Shown one piece after another: positions 35,581-42,974 of a stretch of DNA of 64,000 nucleotides; the first letter of the stretch is position 1, and the number at the start of each line of letters is the position of its first letter. Position numbers and translations under genes: made by a program. Below the pieces are notes generated by a model. It did no database searches. It was not told the DNA's origin and saw only the letters and a program-made list of their open reading frames with translations. This DNA comes from Salinicoccus sp. RF5 (GTDB lineage: Bacteria; Bacillota; Bacilli; Staphylococcales; Salinicoccaceae), in the NCBI RefSeq assembly GCF_020786625.1, contig NZ_JAJGRC010000001.1, positions 1,116,001 to 1,180,000 on the forward strand, in the 5' to 3' direction.

Positions 35581-35595
35581 TTATAATAATTATAA
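35581..35595. promoter_or_regulatory. Perfect PerR-type box upstream of sufC
   Basis: TTATAATAATTATAA matches the PerR consensus at every defined base. On the minus strand a TTGACT-like -35 lies directly upstream and TATAAA overlaps its end, so bound repressor would block this promoter. A second promoter (TTTAAA, 17 bases, TATAAT) lies about 40 bases further up. Control by PerR is inferred from the box only. Confidence 0.78.
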
Positions 35596-35705
35596 ATAAT
35601 AGTCAAAGCCTGGTACGGGATTTAAATTACCATTATATTATAACGTAAATGCGCCACACTTTAAACCTTTACCCCCCTTTTCACGGGAAAAGGCCCATAA
35701 AATAG

Positions 35706-35733
35706 ACCTCACGACTGATAATGGTCGTGAGGT
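35706..35733 (-). terminator. Terminator of the DUF4870 gene
   Basis: ACCTCACGAC pairs with GTCGTGAGGT; on the minus strand CTATTTTAT follows. Confidence 0.8.
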
Positions 35734-35745
35734 AAATGAAAATGA

Positions 35746-36111
35746 CTACTTGATGATGTCCAGGGTGAATGGGGGTTTGTAGACTTTCCCGTCATTCGCC
35801 TGGATGGCGCCGATGATGAGGAATACGTAGAATGCGATGGTGATGATCGGGCCGATGATCAGACCGATGAGGATAAAGGATGTAAGCCATGCGATGAACA
35901 TGTAGATCGTGTAGGAAAGGCCGAAATTGACTACATGCCTCAATGCTTCTCCTGTAGCGGGATCATCGTCCTTCTTCAGTACCCAGATGAGCAGCGGGCC
36001 GAGGACAGCTGTAAAGGCGGATACGATGAATGAAACCATTACGAGGGACTTGTCGAAGACGTGGACTTTTTCTCCATCCACGTTTCTTCCGTTCATATTT
36101 CCTTCGTTCAT
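35746..36111 (-). CDS. DUF4870 membrane protein
   Basis: A 121-residue protein with three hydrophobic segments (about residues 22-42, 64-84 and 87-108) and the family pattern of a cytoplasmic KKDDDPATGEALRHVVNFGLSY between the first two. The family (DUF4870, Tic20-like) has no defined role. ATG 36111 follows GGGGGAGGAG; the frame upstream to 36243 lacks coding character. It stands alone between suf and metNIQ. Confidence 0.85.
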   Translation of the reverse strand: MNEGNMNGRNVDGEKVHVFDKSLVMVSFIVSAFTAVLGPLLIWVLKKDDDPATGEALRHVVNFGLSYTIYMFIAWLTSFILIGLIIGPIITIAFYVFLIIGAIQANDGKVYKPPFTLDIIK

Positions 36112-36261
36112 TTCTCCTCCCCCTCCAATTAAAATACTATACAGTGTATATTTACCCTCATCCCTCAAAAAATAACACGCTGTTTCAATTTCTTTCCAGT
36201 ATCCATTCCATGACAATTGAAAAAAGGACAGGATTTTTTTCAATTAAAACATATTAATCGT

Positions 36262-36288
36262 AAAAAACCCCCGGTCCACAACCGGGGG
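36262..36288 (-). terminator. Terminator of metNIQ
   Basis: CCCCCGGT pairs with ACCGGGGG, followed on the minus strand by six T, immediately below the metQ stop. Confidence 0.92.
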
Positions 36289-36295
36289 CCCTGCA

Positions 36296-37180
36296 TTATT
36301 CTGTTGGAATGACTGCACCTTCATAATTCTCTTCGATGAACTGCTTGATTTCTTCACCCTGGAGCACTTCCATGAGTTTCTGGATATCTTCGCGCTCTTC
36401 ATCGCCGGTGCGGACTGCCACAAGGTTGGCGTAAGGGGAGTTGCCATCCTCAACGACGATGGAATCCTCCGTCGGGCTCAGTCCGCCGTCCAGTGCGAAG
36501 TTGGAGTTGATGATGACAGCAGGCGCCTCATTATTTTCATACATGCTGACAAGCAGCTCCGGAGCAGTCTGGTTATCGAATTCAAAATTCTTTTCATTTG
36601 ATGTGATGTCATCGAAAGTCGCATCTTCAATGTCGATGCCATCTTCGATTTCAACCAGTCCTGCATTTACGAAAAATGAAAGGAAACGCCCTTCTTCAGC
36701 GGGGTTGTTGGACACGAGGATCGTCGATCCATCAGGCAGGTCTTCAAGGGAGTCGTAGTCCTGGGAATATACGGCCATCGGCTCGATATGTACATTTCCC
36801 GCACTTGTGATGTCATAGTCATGGGATTCCTTTTCCGTTTCCAGGTATGGCGTATGCTGGAAGTAGTTTGCATCCACTTCCTCATCCGCCAGCAGACGGT
36901 TTGGCGTCGTGTAGTCATTGACGATGGAAATATCGAGTTCTATACCCTCTTCCTCAAGAACCGTTGCCGCTTCTTCAAGGATTTCAGCATGTGGCGCTGG
37001 AGAGGCTGCGATGGATATCGTGCCCCCCGCTTCTTCAGTCTCTTCATTTTCAGCGTTCTCCGCTGTTTCTTCGCTTTCTTCACTGTCGTCGGTGACGGCC
37101 TCTTCCGATCCGCCGTTGCCGCATGCGACCAATAGAGCTGCAAAAATAGAAATGGTGAGCAACAAGAAAATCTTCTTCAT
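36296..37180 (-). CDS. metQ: Methionine ABC transporter substrate-binding lipoprotein
   Basis: A 294-residue NlpA/MetQ-type lipoprotein. The signal ends with the lipobox LLVACGNGG, so Cys20 should be lipidated and anchored outside the membrane. A Glu-rich linker (about residues 25-50) precedes the binding domain, which begins GTISIAASPAPHAEIL. It captures methionine for MetNI. It is the third gene of metN-metI-metQ and is under the SAM-I riboswitch upstream of metN. Confidence 0.93.
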   Translation of the reverse strand: MKKIFLLLTISIFAALLVACGNGGSEEAVTDDSEESEETAENAENEETEEAGGTISIAASPAPHAEILEEAATVLEEEGIELDISIVNDYTTPNRLLADEEVDANYFQHTPYLETEKESHDYDITSAGNVHIEPMAVYSQDYDSLEDLPDGSTILVSNNPAEEGRFLSFFVNAGLVEIEDGIDIEDATFDDITSNEKNFEFDNQTAPELLVSMYENNEAPAVIINSNFALDGGLSPTEDSIVVEDGNSPYANLVAVRTGDEEREDIQKLMEVLQGEEIKQFIEENYEGAVIPTE

Positions 37181-37220
37181 TACATTTTCCCTCTTTCCTG
37201 ATTGATTTTTATATTGAAGA

Positions 37221-37913
37221 TTACCGCTTATCGACCGCTTTCGCAGTCAAGTCACCCAGAATCTGGATGATGAAGACGATAACCAGTATTACTACAGTTG
37301 CGACCAGGGTGACATCACTCTGGTTTCTTGTGAATCCTACCATGTATGCAAGGTTGCCGAGGCCGCCTGCACCGATGACGCCGGCGATTGCTGTGGATCC
37401 GACAAGCATGATTGCGGTGACGGTGATACCTGAGATGAGTGCCGGCAGAGATTCCGGAAGCAGCACCTTCCAGATGATCGTCCATGTATTGGCGCCCATG
37501 GATTCAGCTGCTTCAATGACACCTTTATCAATCTCTTTAAGCCCTATCTCGACCAGGCGTGCATAGAAGGGTGACGCCCCGATGATCAGTGCCGGCAGCG
37601 CCCCCTGTGACCCCATGATGGTGCCCATCAGCACTTTCGTGAATGGGATGAGGAGGATGATCAGTATGATGAATGGTATCGCACGGAACAGATTGACGAG
37701 GAATGCAGTGACGCCGTAGACGGGCGCGCTGGCTGCATGTTCGCTTTTCGACGACAGGAACAGGATGATGCCGAGGACCAGTCCGAATATGAATGTGAAT
37801 ACGGTGGAGATGACGGTCATGTAGAGGGTTTCATTCGTCGCCGTCAGTACATCATCCCATTTGACATTTTCGAATGAGAACATTTCGGCGAAGGCATTGA
37901 TGAACTCGCTCAT
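37221..37913 (-). CDS. metI: Methionine ABC transporter permease
   Basis: A 230-residue MetI-type permease with five hydrophobic segments. The ATPase-contact loop is [20 protein letters not shown] (EAA motif). It forms the membrane channel for methionine import with MetN. The start overlaps the metN stop by four bases (ATGA at 37910-37913), so translation is coupled. Confidence 0.95.
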   Translation of the reverse strand: MSEFINAFAEMFSFENVKWDDVLTATNETLYMTVISTVFTFIFGLVLGIILFLSSKSEHAASAPVYGVTAFLVNLFRAIPFIILIILLIPFTKVLMGTIMGSQGALPALIIGASPFYARLVEIGLKEIDKGVIEAAESMGANTWTIIWKVLLPESLPALISGITVTAIMLVGSTAIAGVIGAGGLGNLAYMVGFTRNQSDVTLVATVVILVIVFIIQILGDLTAKAVDKR

Positions 37914-38929
37914 CCTTCCACCTCCACTGTTACAGCATGTTCAGCCAGTTCCTGCCTCAAGCCCTCAAGGTCGGCGTCATCAATTTCGATCGCAACATAG
38001 AGGTGGCCGTATGATTCATTGTTCGTCCGCTTTATGTTCCCCGAGAGGATGTTCAGGTCAAGGTTATACTTCTTGACGACCTGAGAGACGATCGGTGCTT
38101 TCGACTGGGAACCGACGAAGCCGAGCTTGAGTATCTTCGATGTCGGGAACATCTCCCTGACCTCCTCGAATGACAATGCCGTCTCCTCATCGTTGATGTC
38201 GTCCTTGACGAAGCGTTTCGTCACACCGTGCTCGGGGTTCTGGAACAGTTTGATCACCGGCCCCGTCTCCACGACGCGACCGTTCTCCATCACTGCCGCA
38301 CGATCGCATATTTTGCGGATGACATGCATCTCATGGGTGATGAGGACGATGGTGAGGTCCATCTCATCACGTATCTTCACCAGCAGATCGAGCACCTCGT
38401 CGGTCGTTTCGGGATCAAGCGCACTCGTCGCTTCATCACACAGAAGCACTTCCGGCCTGTTGGAGAGTGCCCGTGCAATGCCGACCCGCTGCTTCTGACC
38501 ACCGGAGAGCTGGCTTGGGTAGTTGTCTTCGCGCCCCGTGAGACCGACGAGATCCACGAGCTCGGCTACACGGCGCGCACGCTCCTTCTTCGGTATGCCG
38601 GCTATCTCCAATGGGAAGCTGATGTTCTCGGCTACCGTCCGGGACCAGAGCAGGTTGAAGTGCTGGAAGATCATTGAGACCTTCTGCCGTTTCTTGAGCA
38701 GGTCCGCCCGGCCCATGGCACTGATGATATCGTCACCGATCACCACTTCCCCTGAAGAGGGCTGTTCCAGGCCATTCAGCATCCTGATCAGTGTGGATTT
38801 CCCTGCACCTGAATAGCCGATGACACCGAATATCTCCCCTTCCCTGATATGGAGATTGACATCATCCACAGCCTGGATTGTATTGTTCTTCGTCTTGAAT
38901 ATTTTCGTTGCCTTCTTTATATCAATCAT
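37910..38929 (-). CDS. metN: Methionine ABC transporter ATP-binding protein
   Basis: A 339-residue ABC ATPase. Walker A is GYSGAGKST, the signature is [15 protein letters not shown] and Walker B is [12 protein letters not shown]. The C-terminal ~75 residues are the NIL domain, which senses methionine and inhibits transport. ATG 38929 is chosen (GGGTG upstream); a GTG at 38938 is possible. Transcription enters from a SAM-I riboswitch with terminator directly upstream. Confidence 0.96.
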   Translation of the reverse strand: MIDIKKATKIFKTKNNTIQAVDDVNLHIREGEIFGVIGYSGAGKSTLIRMLNGLEQPSSGEVVIGDDIISAMGRADLLKKRQKVSMIFQHFNLLWSRTVAENISFPLEIAGIPKKERARRVAELVDLVGLTGREDNYPSQLSGGQKQRVGIARALSNRPEVLLCDEATSALDPETTDEVLDLLVKIRDEMDLTIVLITHEMHVIRKICDRAAVMENGRVVETGPVIKLFQNPEHGVTKRFVKDDINDEETALSFEEVREMFPTSKILKLGFVGSQSKAPIVSQVVKKYNLDLNILSGNIKRTNNESYGHLYVAIEIDDADLEGLRQELAEHAVTVEVEG

Positions 38930-38982
38930 ATGTTTCACCCTGACCTATATATTGGAAAAGTCGAACATTTTCCTCGTGATAA

Positions 38983-39130
38983 ACAAAGAGCCTGCTCAAA
39001 AGTTGAGCAGGCACCGGTTTTATCCATAAGCCTCTCATCTTCGATCGATTGATCAGTGAATTGGCACCTTGTCATAAAGACGGTTGCCGTGGTTTCGTCG
39101 GGCACTTCCCTCCACCACTCTGGATAAGAG
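38983..39130 (-). ncRNA. SAM-I riboswitch (S box) with terminator
   Basis: Reading the minus strand from 39130: CTCTTATCCAGAGTGGTGGA, GGGAAGTGCCCGACGAAACC, then CGGCAACC, AAGGTGCCAATTC and GATGAGAG, the conserved blocks of the S box in order, ending at about 39032. A terminator (GCCTGCTCAA with TTGAGCAGGC, 38990-39012) and TCTTTGTTT follow, before metN. High S-adenosylmethionine should favour termination. The 5' end lies inside the last codons of the upstream thioredoxin gene region. Confidence 0.96.
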
Positions 39131-39167
39131 TTGTATTATTAGATTGTCAATAATATTATCATCCGCA

Positions 39168-39488
39168 TCACTGTCCGTCAACAAGGAAGTCATCGAAGAC
39201 TTCCGACAGATGGAGCACGGACTGGAAGGCGTAAACTTCACGGACGAGCCTGCCATCCCTGAACAACAGCAGTGCAGGTGCCGATCTGACCTCGTAGGCC
39301 TCAATAAGATCCTTATGATAATTCAGATCTATCGAAGTATAGGAGAACCCCTTCGTCTCAGAAACGATATCGAGCATGCGTTCTGCAATCTGGCAGTTGG
39401 CGCATATCGGTGCATATCCATAGAGTATGAATGTTTCCTCAGATTGAATACGGCTCGTAATATCGATTGTCCTTGATTCTTTCATCAT
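39168..39488 (-). CDS. Thioredoxin-like protein (CANC)
   Basis: A 106-residue thioredoxin-fold protein with a CXXC active site in APICANCQIAERML and the cis-Pro motif RSAPALLLFRDG. The CANC dipeptide differs from CGPC, so the redox potential and partner may differ from TrxA. It starts inside the 3' end of the toprim gene (50-base overlap), with AAAGGT about ten bases before the ATG. The substrate is unknown. Confidence 0.85.
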   Translation of the reverse strand: MMKESRTIDITSRIQSEETFILYGYAPICANCQIAERMLDIVSETKGFSYTSIDLNYHKDLIEAYEVRSAPALLLFRDGRLVREVYAFQSVLHLSEVFDDFLVDGQ

Positions 39489-39846
39489 TGCCGAACTTAC
39501 CTTTCATGATCAGACTTGTATCTACGTAGAAATCGTGTCTCATAAGGAGGTTTGCCAGGTAGTCACGTGGGCAGCGGCCCACTTCACCGAACTTCGGATC
39601 AATATATATATGAGTACTTTCACTCAGATGTTTTTTGAACCATTTCCTGATGTTTCTGCCTTCTTTATCCGCATCGGAGAGGATATAGATGTCGGAGCCA
39701 TTCAGCTCATCGAGAATCTCATCCAATTTTGAGATTCCCATTGTACCATGGGTGCATATGATCTGTACAGGTTCTATCAATACTTCTTCGATACGCCGCT
39801 TATCCGTCTTTCCTTCGACAATGAGCACTTTATCGGAAAAATACAC
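39439..39846 (-). CDS. Toprim-domain protein (YusF-like)
   Basis: A 135-residue stand-alone toprim domain. VLIVEGKTDKRRIEEV supplies the catalytic Glu and YILSDADKEGRNIR the DXD metal site, as in RNase M5, primases and OLD nucleases. It resembles Bacillus YusF, of unknown role but close in size to the RNase M5 catalytic core. I prefer GTG 39846, because AGGGG is eight bases upstream of it; in-frame ATG 39852 is only two bases from that RBS. Confidence 0.82.
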   Translation of the reverse strand: MYFSDKVLIVEGKTDKRRIEEVLIEPVQIICTHGTMGISKLDEILDELNGSDIYILSDADKEGRNIRKWFKKHLSESTHIYIDPKFGEVGRCPRDYLANLLMRHDFYVDTSLIMKGKFGNDERIKDNRYYEPYSI

Positions 39847-39872
39847 TGCCATCACCCCTGGTATGATATTTT

Positions 39873-39898
39873 AAAAAAACTCCAGACAGAGTCCAGAG
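39873..39898 (-). terminator. Terminator of gcvH
   Basis: CTCTGGAC pairs with GTCTGGAG (two G-U pairs) and is followed on the minus strand by seven T. Confidence 0.88.
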
Positions 39899-39907
39899 TT
39901 TCAGGTT

Positions 39908-40288
39908 CTATGCATCCACCATTTCATCGTAGGCATCTGCATCCATCAGTTTATCAAGCTGTGATTCGTCAGACAGTTCAATGACGATCATCCATGCTTC
40001 TTCATACGGAGATTCGTTGACAAGCTCAGGGCTATCCTCAAGCTCTTCATTGATTTCCACTACCGTACCGCTGAGCGGTGCATACAGCTCTGATACCGTC
40101 TTTACGGATTCTACACTGCCGAATGATTCTCCGGTAGTGATTTCATCGCCTTCAGCAGGCAGCTCCACGAATACGATATCACCGAGCTCGGATTGAGCGA
40201 ATTCTGTGATGCCGATAGTCGCTTTGCCATCTTCAAATTTGATCCATTCATGATCTTCTGAATACTTATATTCTTTTGGTGTTGCCAC
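39908..40288 (-). CDS. gcvH: Glycine cleavage system H protein
   Basis: A 126-residue H protein that carries lipoate in the glycine cleavage system and, in Firmicutes, relays lipoyl groups to other enzymes. The lipoylated Lys is in [16 protein letters not shown]. The start is GTG at 40288, with AAGGAGG upstream. LipA (10785-11705) would supply its cofactor; gcvT and gcvP are not nearby. A palindrome (40341-40354) overlaps the likely -35 region. Confidence 0.96.
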   Translation of the reverse strand: MATPKEYKYSEDHEWIKFEDGKATIGITEFAQSELGDIVFVELPAEGDEITTGESFGSVESVKTVSELYAPLSGTVVEINEELEDSPELVNESPYEEAWMIVIELSDESQLDKLMDADAYDEMVDA

Positions 40289-40340
40289 GACAAAAACCTC
40301 CTTTTCTTATACACATATATAATCTCATAGTTCGCACTAT

Positions 40341-40354
40341 TTAGGCAAGCCTAA
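40341..40354. promoter_or_regulatory. DtxR/MntR-like palindrome upstream of gcvH
   Basis: TTAGGC-AA-GCCTAA is a perfect palindrome of the general DtxR-family type (TTAGG...CCTAA). It overlaps the yusI stop codon, lies 53 bases before the gcvH start and covers a TTGCCT -35-like hexamer on the minus strand. A metal-responsive repressor is possible but not shown. Confidence 0.4.
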
Positions 40355-40713
40355 TTCTCAGCGTTCATAAATTGTTTGTATTCGTCCTCTTTGAAGCCAA
40401 GAGTGACACCTGAGCCGTCATAAAGGAGGGGACGTCTGATCAGCATGCCATCTGTAGAAAGCAGTTCGAGCTTCTCCTCTTTAGTCATTTCATCCAGGCG
40501 TTCCTTGAGTTCCAGTTCCTTGAATCTTTTGCCGCGCTTGTTGAAGAATTCATCTACATCCTTCCCCGAGCGATCCACCATCTCGGCCAGTGTGGCGGCT
40601 GCCGGCGGCTGCTTCACCATATCGATGCTCTCGAAAGCGACATCATTTTCCTGCAGGAACTTCTTCCCTTTACGGCAAGTCGTGCATTTCGGGTATTCAT
40701 ATAATGTAATCAT
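40351..40713 (-). CDS. ArsC/Spx-family protein (YusI-like)
   Basis: A 120-residue ArsC-family protein with a CXXC motif in YEYPKCTTCRKGKKFL and the conserved RRPLLYDGSGVTLGFKEDEY near the C terminus, where the Arg is the family's active-site residue. Lengths and motifs match Bacillus YusI, next to gcvH in that genome too. Spx-type RNA-polymerase binding is not evident from the sequence. The function is unknown; thiol-based redox activity is likely. RBS GGAGG precedes the ATG. Confidence 0.87.
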   Translation of the reverse strand: MITLYEYPKCTTCRKGKKFLQENDVAFESIDMVKQPPAAATLAEMVDRSGKDVDEFFNKRGKRFKELELKERLDEMTKEEKLELLSTDGMLIRRPLLYDGSGVTLGFKEDEYKQFMNAEN

Positions 40714-40858
40714 CCATTACCTCCAGAAGGTTTTCTACACATAATATACTTGCAAATAAACACCCATTGCAAGCGGAACCGGATTGTCCGTTTCATATTC
40801 GGCCTGAAAGATGGTAAAATGGGTGGCAATCACACTGTTAAAGGAGCACTGATAGATA

Positions 40859-41176
40859 ATGGAAGCAATCAGACAATACGACGACTACAGGAAGAAAATA
40901 CAGGGCGATGACAAGATCGTCATCAAGTTCTTCGCCGACTGGTGCCCGGACTGCACACGCATGAACATGTTCATCGATCCGATTCTTGAGGAATACAGCC
41001 ACATCGACTGGTATGAACTGAACCGTGACGAAGTGCCGGAAGCCGCAGATGAAAATGATGTCATGGGCATCCCGAGCCTGCTCGTCTTCCAAAATGGGGA
41101 GAAGCTCGCGCATCTCCACTCTGCAGATGCGAAGTCCCCCGAATCGGTCAAGGATTTCCTTCAGAAAAGCATATAG
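40859..41176 (+). CDS. Thioredoxin-family protein (WCPDC)
   Basis: A 105-residue thioredoxin-fold protein with FFADWCPDCTRMNMFI as active site and GIPSLLVFQNG as cis-Pro loop. WCPDC is the form found in TRP14-like and several bacillar thioredoxin-like proteins. It is monocistronic. The RBS AAGGAG is 12 bases before the ATG, slightly far. The substrate is unknown. A bidirectional terminator separates it from aroD. Confidence 0.87.
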   Translation: MEAIRQYDDYRKKIQGDDKIVIKFFADWCPDCTRMNMFIDPILEEYSHIDWYELNRDEVPEAADENDVMGIPSLLVFQNGEKLAHLHSADAKSPESVKDFLQKSI

Positions 41177-41180
41177 CACA

Positions 41181-41210
41181 AGAAAAGCGTCCAAAGTTGG
41201 ACGCTTTTCT
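41181..41210. terminator. Bidirectional terminator
   Basis: AGAAAAGCGTCCA pairs with TGGACGCTTTTCT around AAGT; A and T runs on both sides suit both the thioredoxin-like gene and aroD. Confidence 0.92.
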
Positions 41211-41215
41211 TATGC

Positions 41216-41959
41216 CTATTCGAATATCTTCAAGTTCTCCTTGAGGACCTCGGCATGAATCTGCCCCGGTGCCGCCTTATGGGATATATACCCGTATGTC
41301 AGGCAGGAACCGAATACACCGCCTGCAAGACGTGTGATCCTGCCCATCTCGCCCATCGCAATCCCGACTATCTGGCAGTTGAACTTTTCCCGTGCGTCAT
41401 GGACGGCGCTGAGTACACTGAGCACATCCCGTCCATCTGAGGGCTTGTAGGCAAGCTTCAGTATGTCTCCGCCCCGTTCATACATATTCATATATGTCGC
41501 CATCATCTCATCAAAGTGCGGGGTATCCTTGAAGTCATGCTGGCTCAGAATGACGCCGACACCCTTCTCCTTCGCCTTCTGGACAAGGTTATCCACGATA
41601 TCCTCATATTTGAAGAATTCGATGTCGATGATGTCGACGCTGCACTGTTCAAGTACAGCATCGAGCAGGGATTCGTACTCCGCCGCTGTCTTCTGCCCTT
41701 TCCCCCCTTCATTCAGCGTACGGTACGTATAGATGATCGGGTAGTCCTTCATTTCGTCGACGATGTGGTTGACCAGGTTGATGTGTTCTTCATGACTCAA
41801 TGCGTCGAATGCATCACTCCTGATTTCAACGATGTCGAATATCCCCTTGTGGGATAGCGCCGACTCGATTTCTTCATCGATCGTCTCTTTGGAATGGTTC
41901 GTAAAAGAAACCACTACCTTCGGTTGCCCTGCTCCAATTTCTACACCTTTAATATTCAT
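41216..41959 (-). CDS. aroD: 3-dehydroquinate dehydratase, type I
   Basis: A 247-residue type I dehydroquinase (shikimate pathway step 3). Catalytic residues are the His in VILSQHDFKDTP and the Schiff-base Lys in DILKLAYKPSD; IIYTYRTLNEGGKG is the substrate Arg loop, and GEMGRITR is conserved near the end. RBS AGAGGGG precedes the ATG. No other aro genes are adjacent; it is monocistronic here, as in staphylococci. Confidence 0.96.
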   Translation of the reverse strand: MNIKGVEIGAGQPKVVVSFTNHSKETIDEEIESALSHKGIFDIVEIRSDAFDALSHEEHINLVNHIVDEMKDYPIIYTYRTLNEGGKGQKTAAEYESLLDAVLEQCSVDIIDIEFFKYEDIVDNLVQKAKEKGVGVILSQHDFKDTPHFDEMMATYMNMYERGGDILKLAYKPSDGRDVLSVLSAVHDAREKFNCQIVGIAMGEMGRITRLAGGVFGSCLTYGYISHKAAPGQIHAEVLKENLKIFE

Positions 41960-42104
41960 ATGGACCCCTCTCGCAATCTCTTTTTATTTATATACATTAT
42001 AGAAAGTTTAAAGAAAATTCAATCACCCGGATGGAATATATGTAAAATTCCTATATTGTTTATTCCCTTAATCCAATGGGGACAACCATAATGAGGTGAT
42101 GAAA

Positions 42105-42452
42105 ATGCTGAAGATGAAGCGGGCTTATGATGATATATCGAAGCAGGATGGAAGAAGGATACTCGTCGACGGTATCTGGCCGAGGCGCGTCAGCAAAGAG
42201 GACCTGGCACACGACGAATGGTACAAATCCCTGGCGCCCTCGAAGGAGCTCAGGGAATGGTTCGATCATGACCCCGGGAAGTGGGACACCTTCAAGGAAA
42301 GGTACTTCAAGGAACTCGACGGCCATAAGGAGACCCTCAGAGAAATAAAAGCACAGAGCGAGGGCCATAACGTCACACTCCTGTATGGAGCGAAGGATGA
42401 AGAGCACAACCAGGCGGCAGCCATAAAGGAATACATTGAAAATATGGATTGA
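42105..42452 (+). CDS. DUF488-family protein
   Basis: A 115-residue protein of DUF488 (YeaO-like). It begins LKMKRAYDDISKQDGRRILV, followed by DGIWPRRVSKEDLAHDEWYK and the conserved LREWFDHDPGKW. It has no known activity. ATG 42105 is preferred because AGGTG lies six bases upstream; GTG 42096 and ATG 42099 overlap that RBS. It is a single gene without a recognisable terminator. Confidence 0.88.
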   Translation: MLKMKRAYDDISKQDGRRILVDGIWPRRVSKEDLAHDEWYKSLAPSKELREWFDHDPGKWDTFKERYFKELDGHKETLREIKAQSEGHNVTLLYGAKDEEHNQAAAIKEYIENMD

Positions 42453-42606
42453 GCCGCTTTTTGAATGATCATGTTTATCCCATGCGTTGGACGGCTATTT
42501 TATGAATAGAGTATTCATCATACTCTGAATTTCATCGTTCATCATGCCACTCCCGTCGGCATTAGCGTATACTACCACTAATATTGACCAGCAGGAGGTA
42601 TGGAAT

Positions 42607-42927
42607 ATGAGTAATGAAGAAATGAGAAATCCCGAGGAAAAGGCTGAAAATATGGATCAGGAAAACAAGGATGAGATCCTCGAGAGCTATAACAAGTTCC
42701 TCAACTACCTTGGAGACCAGGTCAGCAAGGGTGAAAAGGTCGGAATGGATGAAGACCAGCTGGCCAAAGCTGCCAAAAGGGTTGCAGACTACCTCGCTTC
42801 CAATGAAGAGCCACGCAACCGTGAAGAACAGGTGCTGAAGGAACTTTGGAAGGCTACAGACAGCAGTGACGAAAAGGACACGATGGCAGGAATACTTGTC
42901 AGACTTGCACAGAAGACAAATGGCTAG
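42607..42927 (+). CDS. DUF3243-family protein (YmfJ-like)
   Basis: A 106-residue acidic helical protein. NKFLNYLGDQVSKGEKVGM and VADYLASNEEPRNREEQVL are DUF3243 features, as in Bacillus YmfJ. An acidic 25-residue N-terminal segment precedes the domain. The function is unknown. ATG 42607 follows AGGAGG at eight bases; the frame reaches back to 42544 without an RBS. Confidence 0.82.
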   Translation: MSNEEMRNPEEKAENMDQENKDEILESYNKFLNYLGDQVSKGEKVGMDEDQLAKAAKRVADYLASNEEPRNREEQVLKELWKATDSSDEKDTMAGILVRLAQKTNG

Positions 42928-42946
42928 TCCATTTCATCATAGTAGA

Positions 42947-42974
42947 GAGGACACTTCCGACCGGAAGTGTCCTC
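42947..42974 (+). terminator. Terminator of the DUF3243 gene
   Basis: GAGGACACTTCC pairs with GGAAGTGTCCTC around GACC, followed by TTATGTTTT on the plus strand, immediately before the stop of the convergent Mur ligase gene. Confidence 0.88.
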
